In this document: one piece after another, positions 42,354-52,113 of the stretch
Numbering within the stretch: the first letter of the stretch is position 1
Layout: each line of letters begins with the position of its first letter
Assembly (NCBI GenBank): GCA_963843565.1
Contig: CAWJKY010000002.1
Span: 124,001-188,000, forward strand
DNA: 64,000 nt
Direction of reading: 5' to 3'
Origin: DASZQY01 sp963843565
GTDB lineage: Bacteria; Pseudomonadota; Alphaproteobacteria; Rhizobiales; Kaistiaceae
Position numbers and translations under genes: made by a program
Notes under the pieces: model-generated
Told to the model about the DNA's origin: nothing
The model's input: only the letters and a program-made list of their open reading frames with translations
Database searches by the model: none

Positions 42354-43724
42354 CTAGTACCGCTCGAAGCCGCGTTTCAGCTCCCAGTCGGTGACCCGGC
42401 GGTCGTATTCGAACTGCTCCCACTCGGCGGTGTGGACGTAGTGATCGATGACCTCGTCGCCGAAGGCAGCGCGCAGCATCTTCGACTTGTCCATCAGCTG
42501 GGTCGCCTCGCGCAGCGTCTTGGGCACCTCGCGAAGCCGCTTGCCGAGGTAGGCGTCGCCCACGTAGGGCGCCTCCAGCTCAAGCTTCTCGGCGATACCG
42601 GCGAGGCCCGCCGCGATCAGCACCGCGAAGGCGAGATGCGCGTTGAGATCGGCGCCGCCGACGCGGCACTCGATGCGGATCGACTTCGAATGGGCCGCGC
42701 ACAGGCGGAACCCGGCGGTGCGGTTGTCGAGCGACCAGATCGCCTTGGTCGGCGCGAAGGTGCCGGCCTGATAGCGCTTGTAGGAATTAACGTAGGGGGC
42801 CAGGAACCAAGTGATCTCGCGGGCGTAGGCGAGCTGGCCGGCGACGTAGTGCTCCATCAGCTTCGACATGCCGTGCTCGCCCTTGGGATCGACGAACAGC
42901 GGCTTCTTGCCGGCGGCATCCCACAGCGAATTGTGGATGTGGCAGGAACTGCCGGCGAGATCGTAGCGCCACTTCGCCATGAACGTCGCCGCCTTGCCCT
43001 GCAGCAGCGCGATCTCCTTGATGCCGTTCTTCATGATGACGTGGCGGTCGGCCATGGCGAGCGCATCGGCGTAGCGCACGTTGATCTCTTCCTGGCCGGG
43101 GCCCCATTCGCCCTTGGAATTTTCGACGGGAATGCCGGCGCCGTGCAGCCCGGTGCGGATCGCCCGCATCACCCCCTCCTCCTTGGTGGTCTGGAGGATG
43201 TGATAGTCCTCGATGTAGCGGCCGGCGGTTTCGAGGTTGTCGTATTTCTTGTCGGCGGCGCTCTCGTAGGTTTCGTTGAACAGATAGAACTCGAGCTCGG
43301 ACGCGAAGAAGGCGCTCATCTTCTGCGCGGCGAGGCGCGCGATCTGCGTCTTCAGCATGGCGCGCGGCCCGTGCGCCAGCTCCTCGTGGGTGCTGTGGTC
43401 GAGAATGTCGGCGATCACCAGCGCCGTTGCCGGCAGCCACGGAATCCGCCTGAGCGTCGCCATGTCGGGCTTCATGACGAAGTCGCCGTAGCCCTTGGCC
43501 CAATTGGCCGCCGCGTAGCCCGGCACCGGCTCCATGTCGATGTCGTTGGCCAGCAGATAGTCGCAGCCGTGGGTCTCCTCGTGGGCGGTCTCGAGGAAAT
43601 ACTCCGCCTGCATGCGCTTGCCGATGAGACGGCCCTGCATGTCGGGGAAAGCCACGATGACCGTGTCGATGTCGCCCGCGCCGACGGCGGCCTCGAGCTC
43701 CTTGAAGGTCAGCATTCCGGTCAT
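42354..43724 (-). CDS. Glutamine-synthetase-family gamma-glutamyl-amine ligase
   Basis: A 456-residue GS-fold ligase. GIPVENSKGEWGPGQEEI contains the glutamate/metal site, AGSSCHIHNSLWD the ATP/metal histidine region, and RIECRVGGADLNAHLAFAVLI the arginine that binds substrate. It belongs to the PuuA/GlnA3/GlnA4-like branch that joins glutamate to polyamines or ethanolamine, not the nitrogen-assimilation GlnA: the GlnA adenylylation loop is absent. It is followed downstream by the toxin module and aldehyde dehydrogenase and preceded by an ethanolamine-permease-like gene, which supports an amine-utilisation role. ATG follows GGGAG. Confidence 0.9.
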   Translation of the reverse strand: MTGMLTFKELEAAVGAGDIDTVIVAFPDMQGRLIGKRMQAEYFLETAHEETHGCDYLLANDIDMEPVPGYAAANWAKGYGDFVMKPDMATLRRIPWLPATALVIADILDHSTHEELAHGPRAMLKTQIARLAAQKMSAFFASELEFYLFNETYESAADKKYDNLETAGRYIEDYHILQTTKEEGVMRAIRTGLHGAGIPVENSKGEWGPGQEEINVRYADALAMADRHVIMKNGIKEIALLQGKAATFMAKWRYDLAGSSCHIHNSLWDAAGKKPLFVDPKGEHGMSKLMEHYVAGQLAYAREITWFLAPYVNSYKRYQAGTFAPTKAIWSLDNRTAGFRLCAAHSKSIRIECRVGGADLNAHLAFAVLIAAGLAGIAEKLELEAPYVGDAYLGKRLREVPKTLREATQLMDKSKMLRAAFGDEVIDHYVHTAEWEQFEYDRRVTDWELKRGFERY

Positions 43725-43821
43725 TGCGACAATACTCCCTCCGGCGTGAACGGGCCGGTCCGCGCGCCTTGCTTTGCGCGGACCGGCGAGACGTTGGCGA
43801 TGAACGCGGGGCGGCGCCCGA

Positions 43822-45333
43822 CTACATCTTGTCGGCGCCCTCGCGATGCTTCACCGCGAACTCTTCCTCCGGCGAGAACACCAGCGTGTTGCGGCCGTAG
43901 GCGGCGAAATAGACGATCGCGATGACGTACCAGATTCCGACGCCGATGACGCCCGTGCGGTAGAGCGGATCGGTGAGCTGGAAGTAGATGGTCACGATCG
44001 CGATGATCGCCGTCAGCGACGCGCCGATGACACCGAACGGGCTCTTGTAGGGCCGCTCGATGTGCGGGAAGCGCCGGCGGAGCTGAAGGAAGGTCAGCGC
44101 CTGCAGCAGGTAGGAGAACATGGCACCGAACACCGCCATGTTGAGCAGGACGCTGCCGATGAACGTCCCGGCCGCGTCGCCGCCTTCGGCGAACCACACC
44201 ACCAGCATCACCAGGAAACCGATCAGCGCGCCGGCAATCAGCGCGGTGTTCGGCGTCTTGTGTTCGCCGTGGGTCTCGGACAGGAAGTGCGGGAAGTAGC
44301 CGGCGCGCGACAGGGAATAGATCTGCCGCCCGAAGGCGAAGATGATCGAGTGGAAACTCGCCACCAGCCCGGCGACCGCGAACAGCGCCAGGATCTTCGC
44401 CCAGCCGCTGCCGTAGATGACGGCGAAGCCGTCAAGGATTGGCTGGCCCGACGTTCCGTACGCAAACGCCCCGCCGGGTATCGCCGGGTTGATGATCAGG
44501 ATGAGGAAGCCGAGGCCGATCAGCGTGAACATGCCGGCCATGATGCCCTTGGGCATGTCGCGTTTCGGATCGACCGATTCTTCCGAGGCCAGCGGCAACT
44601 GTTCGATCGCCAGGAACAGCCACACCGCGAACGGCAACGACGCCAGAATACCGTAGCCGCCGAACGGCAGGAACGGTCCGCCCCCATCGGGGAGCGCCAC
44701 CCCGGCTCCGTTGGCGTCGACGCCGACGTTCATTGCCCACTTGGCAAAGTCGAACTGGCCGGAGAACAGCGCGCTCAGGAAGAAGAACACCAGAATGGCG
44801 ATGGCGATCAGCGTGACGATGACGGTCACCGTGAACGACAGCGCCACCCCGCGAACGTTGAGACCGACGAAGATCACGTAGCCGATGAACCACCACAACG
44901 GCTGCCACGAATCCGGCGTGCCGGTGATGCCGGTCATGTACGTGCCGATGAAGTAGACCACCACCGCGGGGGTCAGCACGTATTCGATGTTCTCGGCGAT
45001 GCCGGTGATGAAGCCGCCCCACGGCCCGAAGGCCGTGCGCGCGAAGGAGTAGGCCCCGCCGGTGTGCGGCAGCGCCGGGCTCATCTCGGCGATCGAGTAG
45101 GTGAGGCCCAGATACATGACCGCGATGATGATCGTGCCGACGAACATGCCGCCCCAGCCGCCGACCGCGAAGCCGAGATTCCAGCCGGAAAAGTCGCCGG
45201 AGATAACCGCGCCGACGCCAAGCGCCCACAGCGAGAAAACCCCCGCGTGGCGCTTCAGAACGCGCTTCTCGAAGTATTCGACACCGGGGATGTGATAGGA
45301 AACGCCCCCTTCGTGCTTCTTCTGCTCTGCCAT
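43822..45333 (-). CDS. APC-superfamily permease, ethanolamine-permease-like
   Basis: A 503-residue inner-membrane transporter with about 12 transmembrane helices. The N-terminal GVGAVISGDFSGWNLGFAVGG is close to the signature of ethanolamine/amino-acid permeases (Eat-like), and TGIAENIEYVLTPAVVVYF is the conserved third-helix region. Substrate is probably a small amine or amino acid. ATG at 45333 (MAEQKKHEGG) follows GGCGAG. A 97-base gap without features separates it from the ligase gene downstream; the two are likely co-transcribed. Confidence 0.88.
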   Translation of the reverse strand: MAEQKKHEGGVSYHIPGVEYFEKRVLKRHAGVFSLWALGVGAVISGDFSGWNLGFAVGGWGGMFVGTIIIAVMYLGLTYSIAEMSPALPHTGGAYSFARTAFGPWGGFITGIAENIEYVLTPAVVVYFIGTYMTGITGTPDSWQPLWWFIGYVIFVGLNVRGVALSFTVTVIVTLIAIAILVFFFLSALFSGQFDFAKWAMNVGVDANGAGVALPDGGGPFLPFGGYGILASLPFAVWLFLAIEQLPLASEESVDPKRDMPKGIMAGMFTLIGLGFLILIINPAIPGGAFAYGTSGQPILDGFAVIYGSGWAKILALFAVAGLVASFHSIIFAFGRQIYSLSRAGYFPHFLSETHGEHKTPNTALIAGALIGFLVMLVVWFAEGGDAAGTFIGSVLLNMAVFGAMFSYLLQALTFLQLRRRFPHIERPYKSPFGVIGASLTAIIAIVTIYFQLTDPLYRTGVIGVGIWYVIAIVYFAAYGRNTLVFSPEEEFAVKHREGADKM

Positions 45334-45431
45334 CTCGCCACTCCGTTTCTTGGGTAGCCAAGGTCGACCGCCCACCGCGGGCCGCCGCGATTCCCCGTGC
45401 CGGCCTTACCCCCTAGCCGGCACCGACGCCT

Positions 45432-46226
45432 TCACGCACCAACAACCTGTTCGCCGAGACCGCCCGCGAAATCCGGCCGGTCGGCAAATTCCCTGAGCGC
45501 CTCGGCGAGCCGTTCCGCCCAGGCGCCAACATCCTTCACGGCGCGCAGGAGATCGTTGCGCACCTCGATCATCACATGCGGCAGGCCGCGGTCGCGCCCG
45601 TGCCGGCGAATGGTGTAGTCGACGTTGTCACGCGCCGAGTAGGGCTGGTTGTCGCCGACCACCAGCGCCGGATCGCGAGAGAGCGCCGCCAGCATGGCGT
45701 CGGCCATGTGCCGCTCGCTCGTCGAGATGATGCCGACGTGCCAGGGACGGCGGACGCCGCGATAGACCGGCGTGAACGAGTGGACGGTGACCAGAGCCGT
45801 CTGGCGCCGCGCGGCGTGGCGACGGTCGAGGAGCCGCTCGAGCGCCGCGTGAAACGGCGCCCATATGGCTTCGATCCGGCCCTGCTTCTGGGCGGTCGAG
45901 AGGCCGGCGTTGCCGGGAATGACGGTATCCTCGGAGACGCCGACGATGGCATCGGGCAGCTCCGGCGAGCGGTTACAGTCGATCGCCAGGCGCGAGAAAC
46001 GCTGGAGCACGAGATCGCCACCGACCGCCTGCTGGATGCCGGCCGCAACGTCGGCGGCGCCCGGGTCCCAGGCGATGTGGCGTTGAAGATCGGCGGCGGC
46101 GAGGCCCAGCGTCCCCAGCGCCCGCGGCAGCCGGTTGGCCGCGTGTTCGCACACGATGACGAAGGGTCCGCTCCCCTCACGGACCTCGACCGCAGGCCCC
46201 TCGTCGAGCCCGAGCAGCGCGTCCAT
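45432..46226 (-). CDS. N-formylglutamate amidohydrolase-like protein
   Basis: A 264-residue zinc hydrolase family member. FVIVCEHAANRLPRALG contains the first metal-binding block, HIAWDPGAADVAAGI the second, and LVTVHSFTPVYRGVRRPWHVG the third. The named activity cleaves N-formylglutamate to glutamate and formate in histidine breakdown, but no hut genes are nearby, so it may cut another glutamyl amide. It is the first gene of the minus-strand amine block and is divergent from a RpiR regulator. ATG at 46226 replaces a longer frame without family similarity. Confidence 0.88.
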   Translation of the reverse strand: MDALLGLDEGPAVEVREGSGPFVIVCEHAANRLPRALGTLGLAAADLQRHIAWDPGAADVAAGIQQAVGGDLVLQRFSRLAIDCNRSPELPDAIVGVSEDTVIPGNAGLSTAQKQGRIEAIWAPFHAALERLLDRRHAARRQTALVTVHSFTPVYRGVRRPWHVGIISTSERHMADAMLAALSRDPALVVGDNQPYSARDNVDYTIRRHGRDRGLPHVMIEVRNDLLRAVKDVGAWAERLAEALREFADRPDFAGGLGEQVVGA

Positions 46227-46285
46227 TGCACCCCCACGGACAATGCGGCGCGCGGCGGCACCAGATTCGCGCCCCGGGCCAGCGA

Positions 46286-46301
46286 TGAAATTTATGTTAC
46301 A
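46286..46301. promoter_or_regulatory. Candidate RpiR operator
   Basis: TGAAATTTATGTTACA is an imperfect 16-base palindrome (TG...CA ends, AA/TT inner pairs; five of eight pairs match) in an unusually A/T-rich patch of a GC-rich 151-base divergent promoter. It is about 60 bases from the amidohydrolase start and 76 bases from the regulator start. RpiR regulators bind A/T-rich palindromes of this size; binding here is inferred. Confidence 0.4.
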
Positions 46302-46377
46302 GGGATTCAAAACCGTCGCAATCTGAAATAGTGGCGTCAGCGGATGCGGCATCTGCACGACGAAAGAGGGGCGACGA

Positions 46378-47229
46378 ATGAAGGGCAGTCCGGCGCCATC
46401 GGTCGCGGAGCTGATCCGCCGCGACCTCGGCAGCATGACGCGCAACGAACGGCGGGCCGCCCAGCGCCTGCTCGCCGACTATCCGGTCGCCGGTCTGAGC
46501 ACGGTCGCCGGCCTCGGCGCGGCGGCCGGCGTCAGCGCCCCGACGGTGCTCAGGATGATCGCCAAGCTCGGCTTCGCGAGCTACGGCGCCTTCCAGAAGG
46601 CGCTCCGCGCCGAGCTCGCCCAGCGCCTGGCGACGCCGCTGATGAAGGGCAGCGCCCCCCGGACCGGGGACGGCGGCAAGGACGAGCTCAGCCGATTCGC
46701 CGACGCCGCCGTCGACAACATTCGCGAGACCGCCGCCAACGTCGCCCGCGAGGAGTTCGCGGCGGTGGTGGCACTGCTTGCCGACGCCAACCGGCCGGTC
46801 CACGTGCTCGGCGGGCGCTTCACCGACCCGCTGGCCGACTATCTGGTGGCCCATCTGCGTGTGCTGCGGCCCAAGGTGCGGCGCATCGAAGGCGGCACCA
46901 TGAACCGTCTCGACCAGCTTCTCGACATGGGGCGGCGGGACACCGTGCTGCTTTTCGACATCCGCCGCTACGCCGACGACCTCGCCGCCTTCGCCGGCAA
47001 GGCGACCAAGCGCGGCGCCAGCGTGGTGCTGTTCACCGACCAGTGGCTGTCGCCGATTTCGCGGGTCGCCCGGCACGTCCTGCCTGCCCACGTCGCGGCG
47101 CCCTCGGTGTGGGATTCCTCCGCCGGGCTGCTGCTCCTGATCGAGGCGCTGCTGTCGGCGGTGGCCGCCGCGCTGGGGCCGGCCGGCCGCCGGCGCCTCG
47201 CCGCCGTCGAGGCCATGCGCGACACCTGA
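46378..47229 (+). CDS. MurR/RpiR-family regulator
   Basis: A 283-residue regulator with an N-terminal helix-turn-helix of the RpiR type (SMTRNERRAAQRLLADYP, then GVSAPTVLRMIAKLGFASYGA) and a C-terminal SIS domain (VHVLGGRFTDPLADYLV; DTVLLFDIRRYADD). SIS domains usually sense sugar phosphates, but RpiR members also control amino-acid and amine genes. It is divergent from the amidohydrolase gene, so it probably regulates the amine block on the minus strand. Confidence 0.9.
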   Translation: MKGSPAPSVAELIRRDLGSMTRNERRAAQRLLADYPVAGLSTVAGLGAAAGVSAPTVLRMIAKLGFASYGAFQKALRAELAQRLATPLMKGSAPRTGDGGKDELSRFADAAVDNIRETAANVAREEFAAVVALLADANRPVHVLGGRFTDPLADYLVAHLRVLRPKVRRIEGGTMNRLDQLLDMGRRDTVLLFDIRRYADDLAAFAGKATKRGASVVLFTDQWLSPISRVARHVLPAHVAAPSVWDSSAGLLLLIEALLSAVAAALGPAGRRRLAAVEAMRDT

Positions 47230-47308
47230 CGCACACGTGACGTGCGTGTGAGCCGCGCCTGTGGCAATTGCCGTCGCGTCCGGCAATAGTCGGGCGCGAG
47301 GAGGACGA

Positions 47309-48196
47309 ATGGCGAACCGGACGCCACCGCTGAAGAAGCCGCTGGCCGCGAAGCTGCCCTGGAACGACAAGGCCGGGCGGCTGGCGCCGCTGAAGGCGGT
47401 GACCTTCGCGCTGCTCTTCGTGCCGCCGCTGTGGCTGCTCGGGCGGGCGCTGACCGGCGACCTCGGGCCCCGCCCCTACACGGAGGCGATCCACTTCATC
47501 GGCGACTGGACGATCTACACGCTGCTGATCGTGCTGGCGATCACGCCGGCGCGCCGCCTGCTCGACTGGTCGAAGCTCATCCAGGTGCGCCGCATGATCG
47601 GCATCGCGGCGCTTTGCTACATCCTGCTGCACTTCACGCTCTACATCGCCGATTCGCGCTTCGACCTGATGTTCGTCTGGCGGGAGATCATCTTCCGCAT
47701 CTACCTGACCATCGGCATCACCGCGATCATCGGGCTGGTGGCGCTCGGCGTCACCTCGACCGACGGCATGATCCGCCGGCTCGGCGCCAAATCGTGGAAC
47801 ACGCTGCACCGGCTGATCTATGCGATCGGCATTCTGGCGCTCATTCACTTCTACATGCAGTCGAAGCTCGACGTGAGCCGCGCGGTGCTTTTCTCCGGCT
47901 TCTTCATCTGGGAGATGGGCTACCGCGTGATGGCGCGCTTCGGCATCAAGGAAGGGCTGGCGCCGCTGCTCGGGCTTGCGGTGGTCTCGGCGTTCCTGAC
48001 GGCGGTCGCCGAGGCGACCTGGTACGGGGTTGCGACCGGCATCGGCTTCTCGCGCGTGTTCGCCGCCAATTTTCAGTTCGCCAGCATCCGCCCGGCGTGG
48101 TGGGTGCTCGCCGCCGGGATCGGCGTCGCCGCGGTCGCCGAAGTGCGCCGCCGCATGCGCGCCCAGCCGCGCGGACGGGTCGCCGCCACCGCCTGA
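47309..48196 (+). CDS. msrQ: MsrQ haem-binding membrane subunit
   Basis: A 295-residue membrane protein of the ferric-reductase-like family with about six helices. FIGDWTIYTLLIVLAITPAR, RRMIGIAALCYILLHFTLYI and TLHRLIYAIGILALIHFYM contain the haem-ligand histidines of MsrQ, which passes quinol or flavin electrons to the periplasmic methionine-sulfoxide reductase MsrP. The C-terminus is longer than in E. coli and adds two extra hydrophobic segments (residues about 205-285). No msrP gene is adjacent. ATG at 47309 follows GAGGAG. Confidence 0.87.
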   Translation: MANRTPPLKKPLAAKLPWNDKAGRLAPLKAVTFALLFVPPLWLLGRALTGDLGPRPYTEAIHFIGDWTIYTLLIVLAITPARRLLDWSKLIQVRRMIGIAALCYILLHFTLYIADSRFDLMFVWREIIFRIYLTIGITAIIGLVALGVTSTDGMIRRLGAKSWNTLHRLIYAIGILALIHFYMQSKLDVSRAVLFSGFFIWEMGYRVMARFGIKEGLAPLLGLAVVSAFLTAVAEATWYGVATGIGFSRVFAANFQFASIRPAWWVLAAGIGVAAVAEVRRRMRAQPRGRVAATA

Positions 48197-48218
48197 AGCG
48201 TGCTAGTGAAAATGCACG

Positions 48219-48243
48219 GCCTGCCCGGCAATCACGGGCGGGC
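48219..48243 (+). terminator. Hairpin after msrQ
   Basis: GCCTGCCCG pairs with CGGGCGGGC (one G-U pair) around a seven-base loop, 22 bases after the msrQ stop. It separates msrQ from the aldo-keto reductase gene. No U tract. Confidence 0.5.
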
Positions 48244-48287
48244 GGCGCCTTGCAACACCCTGCCCGCAAGAGGGGAAAATCCACGCC

Positions 48288-49289
48288 ATGCAGCTTCCGA
48301 CGCGACCGCTCGGCAGGACCCAGGTCCACGTCTCCACGCTCGGCCTCGGCGGCGCCTCGCTGGGCGGCAACATGGAGGCTGTCACCACCGACGCCGCGCG
48401 GACCCTGGTGGCGAGCGCCTACGACGCCGGCGTGCGCTACTTCGATACCGCCCCCTTCTACGGCTACGGCCGCTCCGAGCACGTCGTCGGCGACGCGCTG
48501 CGCGACCATGACGGTTGGGTGCTGTCGACCAAGGTCGGACGCCTGCTGCGCCCGCGGACCAAGCCGCAAGGGCCGGGCGACCAGTGGCGGCGGCCGTTCC
48601 CGTTCGAGGAGGTCTACGACTACGGCTACGACGCGGTGATGCGCTCGTTCGAGGACAGCCTGCAGCGGCTCGGCCTCGACCACGTCGACATTCTCTACAT
48701 GCACGACGTCGACGTGTTCACCGGCGGCGTGACCGGATCGGCGTTGACCGCCGTGCAGAAAGCGATCGAGAGCACCTACAAGGCACTCGACGCGCTGCGC
48801 GCCAGCGGCGCCATCAAGGCAATCGGCCTCGGCGTCAACATCCCCGAGCCGATCGCCGAAGCCATGAAGATCGGCCAGTGGGACGCCTTCCTGCTCGCGG
48901 GCCGCTACACCCTTCTGGAGCAGGAGACGCTCCATACTCTGCTCCCCGACGTCGAGACCCACGGCGCCTCGATCGTCATCGGCGGGCCGTTCAATTCGGG
49001 CATTCTGGTCGGCGGCAGCACCTTCAACTACGCCAAGGCGCCACCCGAAATCGCGGAAAGGGCGAGGAACCTCGCGCGCGTCTGCGCCGCCCACAATGTG
49101 CCGCTCGCGGCGGCCGCGTTGCAGTTCCCCCTCGCCCACCCGCTCGTTGCTTCGATCATTCCCGGACCGCGCTCGGCGGCGGAGTTCGCCCAGATCGCGG
49201 AATGGTGGCAAACCGAGATTCCGCCTGCCCTATGGAGCGACCTCAAGGCCGAGCGGCTCTTGGATGCCGCCGCCCCCGTACCCACATGA
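48288..49289 (+). CDS. Aldo-keto reductase, aldose/pyridoxal dehydrogenase-like
   Basis: A 333-residue TIM-barrel oxidoreductase. VRYFDTAPFYGYGRSE holds the catalytic Asp and Tyr, VLSTKVGRLL the Lys, and VDILYMHDVDVF the His. The AKR15/L-fucose or D-threo-aldose dehydrogenase branch has this pattern and usually oxidises sugars to lactones with NAD(P). Substrate is not decided by context. A ribosome-binding stretch GAGGGGAAAA precedes the ATG. Confidence 0.87.
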   Translation: MQLPTRPLGRTQVHVSTLGLGGASLGGNMEAVTTDAARTLVASAYDAGVRYFDTAPFYGYGRSEHVVGDALRDHDGWVLSTKVGRLLRPRTKPQGPGDQWRRPFPFEEVYDYGYDAVMRSFEDSLQRLGLDHVDILYMHDVDVFTGGVTGSALTAVQKAIESTYKALDALRASGAIKAIGLGVNIPEPIAEAMKIGQWDAFLLAGRYTLLEQETLHTLLPDVETHGASIVIGGPFNSGILVGGSTFNYAKAPPEIAERARNLARVCAAHNVPLAAAALQFPLAHPLVASIIPGPRSAAEFAQIAEWWQTEIPPALWSDLKAERLLDAAAPVPT

Positions 49290-49336
49290 GGACCATTCCG
49301 GGGTGAACGAGGCCGGGAAGCAACGCGGCGGACACG

Positions 49337-50029
49337 ATGCCCCCTGAACTCTACGCCGACGTCAGCGCATTTTTCACTGTCATCTTCGCCGACCTCGTTC
49401 TTGCCGGAGACAACGCCATCGTCGTCGGCATGGCGGCGGCGGGGCTGCCGCCGTACATGCGCCGCAAGGCGATCGTCATCGGCATCGGCGCGGCGGCGCT
49501 GCTGCGCATCGTCTTCGCCCTGTTCGCCGCGCAACTCCTCAACGTCATCGGGCTGCTGATCGTCGGCGGGCTCCTTCTCCTGTGGGTGTGCTGGAAGCTG
49601 TGGCGCGAACTGCATGGCAGCCATTTCCACGCTCTCTCGGCGCCCGACGGCGATCCGAGCCTTCCCCCGCATCGCATGCCGATGCACGGCGGGCCGGGCG
49701 CCGCGCCGGCCGCCTGGCGCGCCAAGACCCTCGGTCAGGCGCTTTCCCAGATCGTGCTCGCCGACGTCTCCATGTCCCTCGACAACGTTCTGGTCGTCGC
49801 CGGCGTCGCCCGCCATCACCCGTGGGTACTGGTCTTCGGCTTGGCGCTAAGCGTGGCGCTGATGGGACTGGCGGCCTCGCTGATCGCCAAAATTCTGCAC
49901 CGCTACCCGTGGATCTCCTACCTCGGGCTGGTGCTGATCGCGTGGGTGGCGCTGTCGATGATCTGGGAGGGAAGCTGGATCGCCTGGCACGGCATGGCCC
50001 CGCACCCGCCGCCGCCCCTCCCCGCCTGA
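49337..50029 (+). CDS. TerC/YjbE-family membrane protein
   Basis: A 230-residue integral membrane protein with about seven helices. The two acidic TerC signatures are intact: FADLVLAGDNAIVVGMA and VLADVSMSLDNVLVVAG. The central loop is His/Pro-rich (residues about 93-120: GSHFHALS, PPHRMPMHGG), which could bind metal. TerC-family proteins are linked to manganese or calcium handling and metal loading of exported proteins; the exact role here is unknown. Confidence 0.88.
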   Translation: MPPELYADVSAFFTVIFADLVLAGDNAIVVGMAAAGLPPYMRRKAIVIGIGAAALLRIVFALFAAQLLNVIGLLIVGGLLLLWVCWKLWRELHGSHFHALSAPDGDPSLPPHRMPMHGGPGAAPAAWRAKTLGQALSQIVLADVSMSLDNVLVVAGVARHHPWVLVFGLALSVALMGLAASLIAKILHRYPWISYLGLVLIAWVALSMIWEGSWIAWHGMAPHPPPPLPA

Positions 50030-50037
50030 AGCAGGCG
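50023..50037. terminator. Hairpin overlapping TerC stop codon
   Basis: CGCCTG and CAGGCG flank AAG; the TGA stop of the TerC gene lies across the left arm and loop. It lies eight bases from the convergent aldo-keto reductase stop, so it may terminate both units. Confidence 0.45.
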
Positions 50038-50045
50038 CACGCGCC

Positions 50046-51077
<1,032 letters not shown>

Positions 51078-51325
51078 GGCCGGCTTCTCCTGTTGGATTC
51101 CCTGAAATCGTTGCAAGGCCGCCGCCGCAACCAGACGGCGGAACGACGGCCGACAAATCTCGCTGGCGTCGAGAAGCGCGCACACCGCGGCGGCAACGCC
51201 GGGACGCGCATCAGGATCGACAGGATAGGCCGAGATCGGGCCGGCCTCAACCGGCAGGCCATCCCAGCGGCGTTGACCAACCGTGCTCCCGCGACGATAA
51301 GAACGTCAAACCGGGGAGGCTCAGA

Positions 51326-52093
51326 ATGACCACGACGCTTTTCGACCTCACGGGCCGCCGCGCGCTGGTCACCGGCTCGAGCCGCGGCATTGGCTACGCC
51401 ATCGCCACGGGGCTCGCCGATGCGGGCGCCTCGCTGGTGCTCAATTCACGCAATCCGGACGATCTCGAGAAGGCCCGCGCCAGCCTTGTCAAACGCGGCG
51501 CCACCGTCGACACCCGCGCCTTCAACGTCAGCGACCCGGACGCCACCGAACGCGCCATCGCCGAGATCGAGGGCGAGATCGGCGCCATCGATATCCTGGT
51601 CAACAATGCCGGCGTCCAGCGCCGCGCCCCCCTGCTGGAGCAGACGCCGGAGACCTGGCGCACCGTCATGGCGACCGACCTCGACGCCGTCTACTTCGTC
51701 GGCGTGGCGGTCGCCCGGCGGATGATCGAACGCGGCCACGGCAAGATCATCAACATCTGCTCGCTGACCAGCGAAGTCGGGCGGGCGTCCATCGCCCCCT
51801 ACACGACCGCCAAGGGCGCGGTGAAGATGCTGACCAAGTCGATGTGCGCCGAGTGGGCATCGCTTGGGATTCAGGCGAACGGCATCGGGCCCGGCTATTT
51901 CAAGACCGAACTCAACCGGGCGCTGTTCGAGAATCCGGAATTCGACGCCTGGGTGACCAACCGCACCCCGGCCCGCCGCTGGGGCGACGTTGCGGAGCTT
52001 CAGGGCGCGGCGGTTTTTCTGGCCTCGGACGCATCGAGCTTCGTCAACGGCCAGGTTATCTACGTCGACGGCGGTCTGCTCAGCGTGATGTGA
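51326..52093 (+). CDS. SDR-family oxidoreductase, gluconate 5-dehydrogenase-like
   Basis: A 255-residue classical short-chain dehydrogenase. TGSSRGIGYAIA binds the cofactor, NNAGVQRR is the active-site loop, and the catalytic Ser-Tyr-Lys appear in CSLTSEVG and PYTTAKGAV. VQRRAPLLEQ and NGIGPGYFKTELNRAL match the gluconate 5-dehydrogenase (IdnO-like) group, which interconverts gluconate and 5-ketogluconate. ATG follows GGGGAGG. Its stop codon lies inside a palindrome shared with the next, convergent gene. Confidence 0.9.
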   Translation: MTTTLFDLTGRRALVTGSSRGIGYAIATGLADAGASLVLNSRNPDDLEKARASLVKRGATVDTRAFNVSDPDATERAIAEIEGEIGAIDILVNNAGVQRRAPLLEQTPETWRTVMATDLDAVYFVGVAVARRMIERGHGKIINICSLTSEVGRASIAPYTTAKGAVKMLTKSMCAEWASLGIQANGIGPGYFKTELNRALFENPEFDAWVTNRTPARRWGDVAELQGAAVFLASDASSFVNGQVIYVDGGLLSVM

Positions 52094-52113
52094 ACGGCCG
52101 ATCGGCCGTTCAC
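52090..52113. terminator. 24-bp perfect palindrome spanning two convergent stop codons
   Basis: A ten-base arm GTGAACGGCC and its exact complement surround GATC. The SDR stop TGA lies in the left arm and the DMT-transporter stop TGA, read on the other strand, in the right arm at the mirror position. It is a strong candidate bidirectional terminator. Confidence 0.65.

Noticed and set aside
45432..46226. Histidine utilisation (hut) operon
   Set aside because: Only one enzyme resembles a Hut protein; no hutH, hutU or hutI is present nearby.
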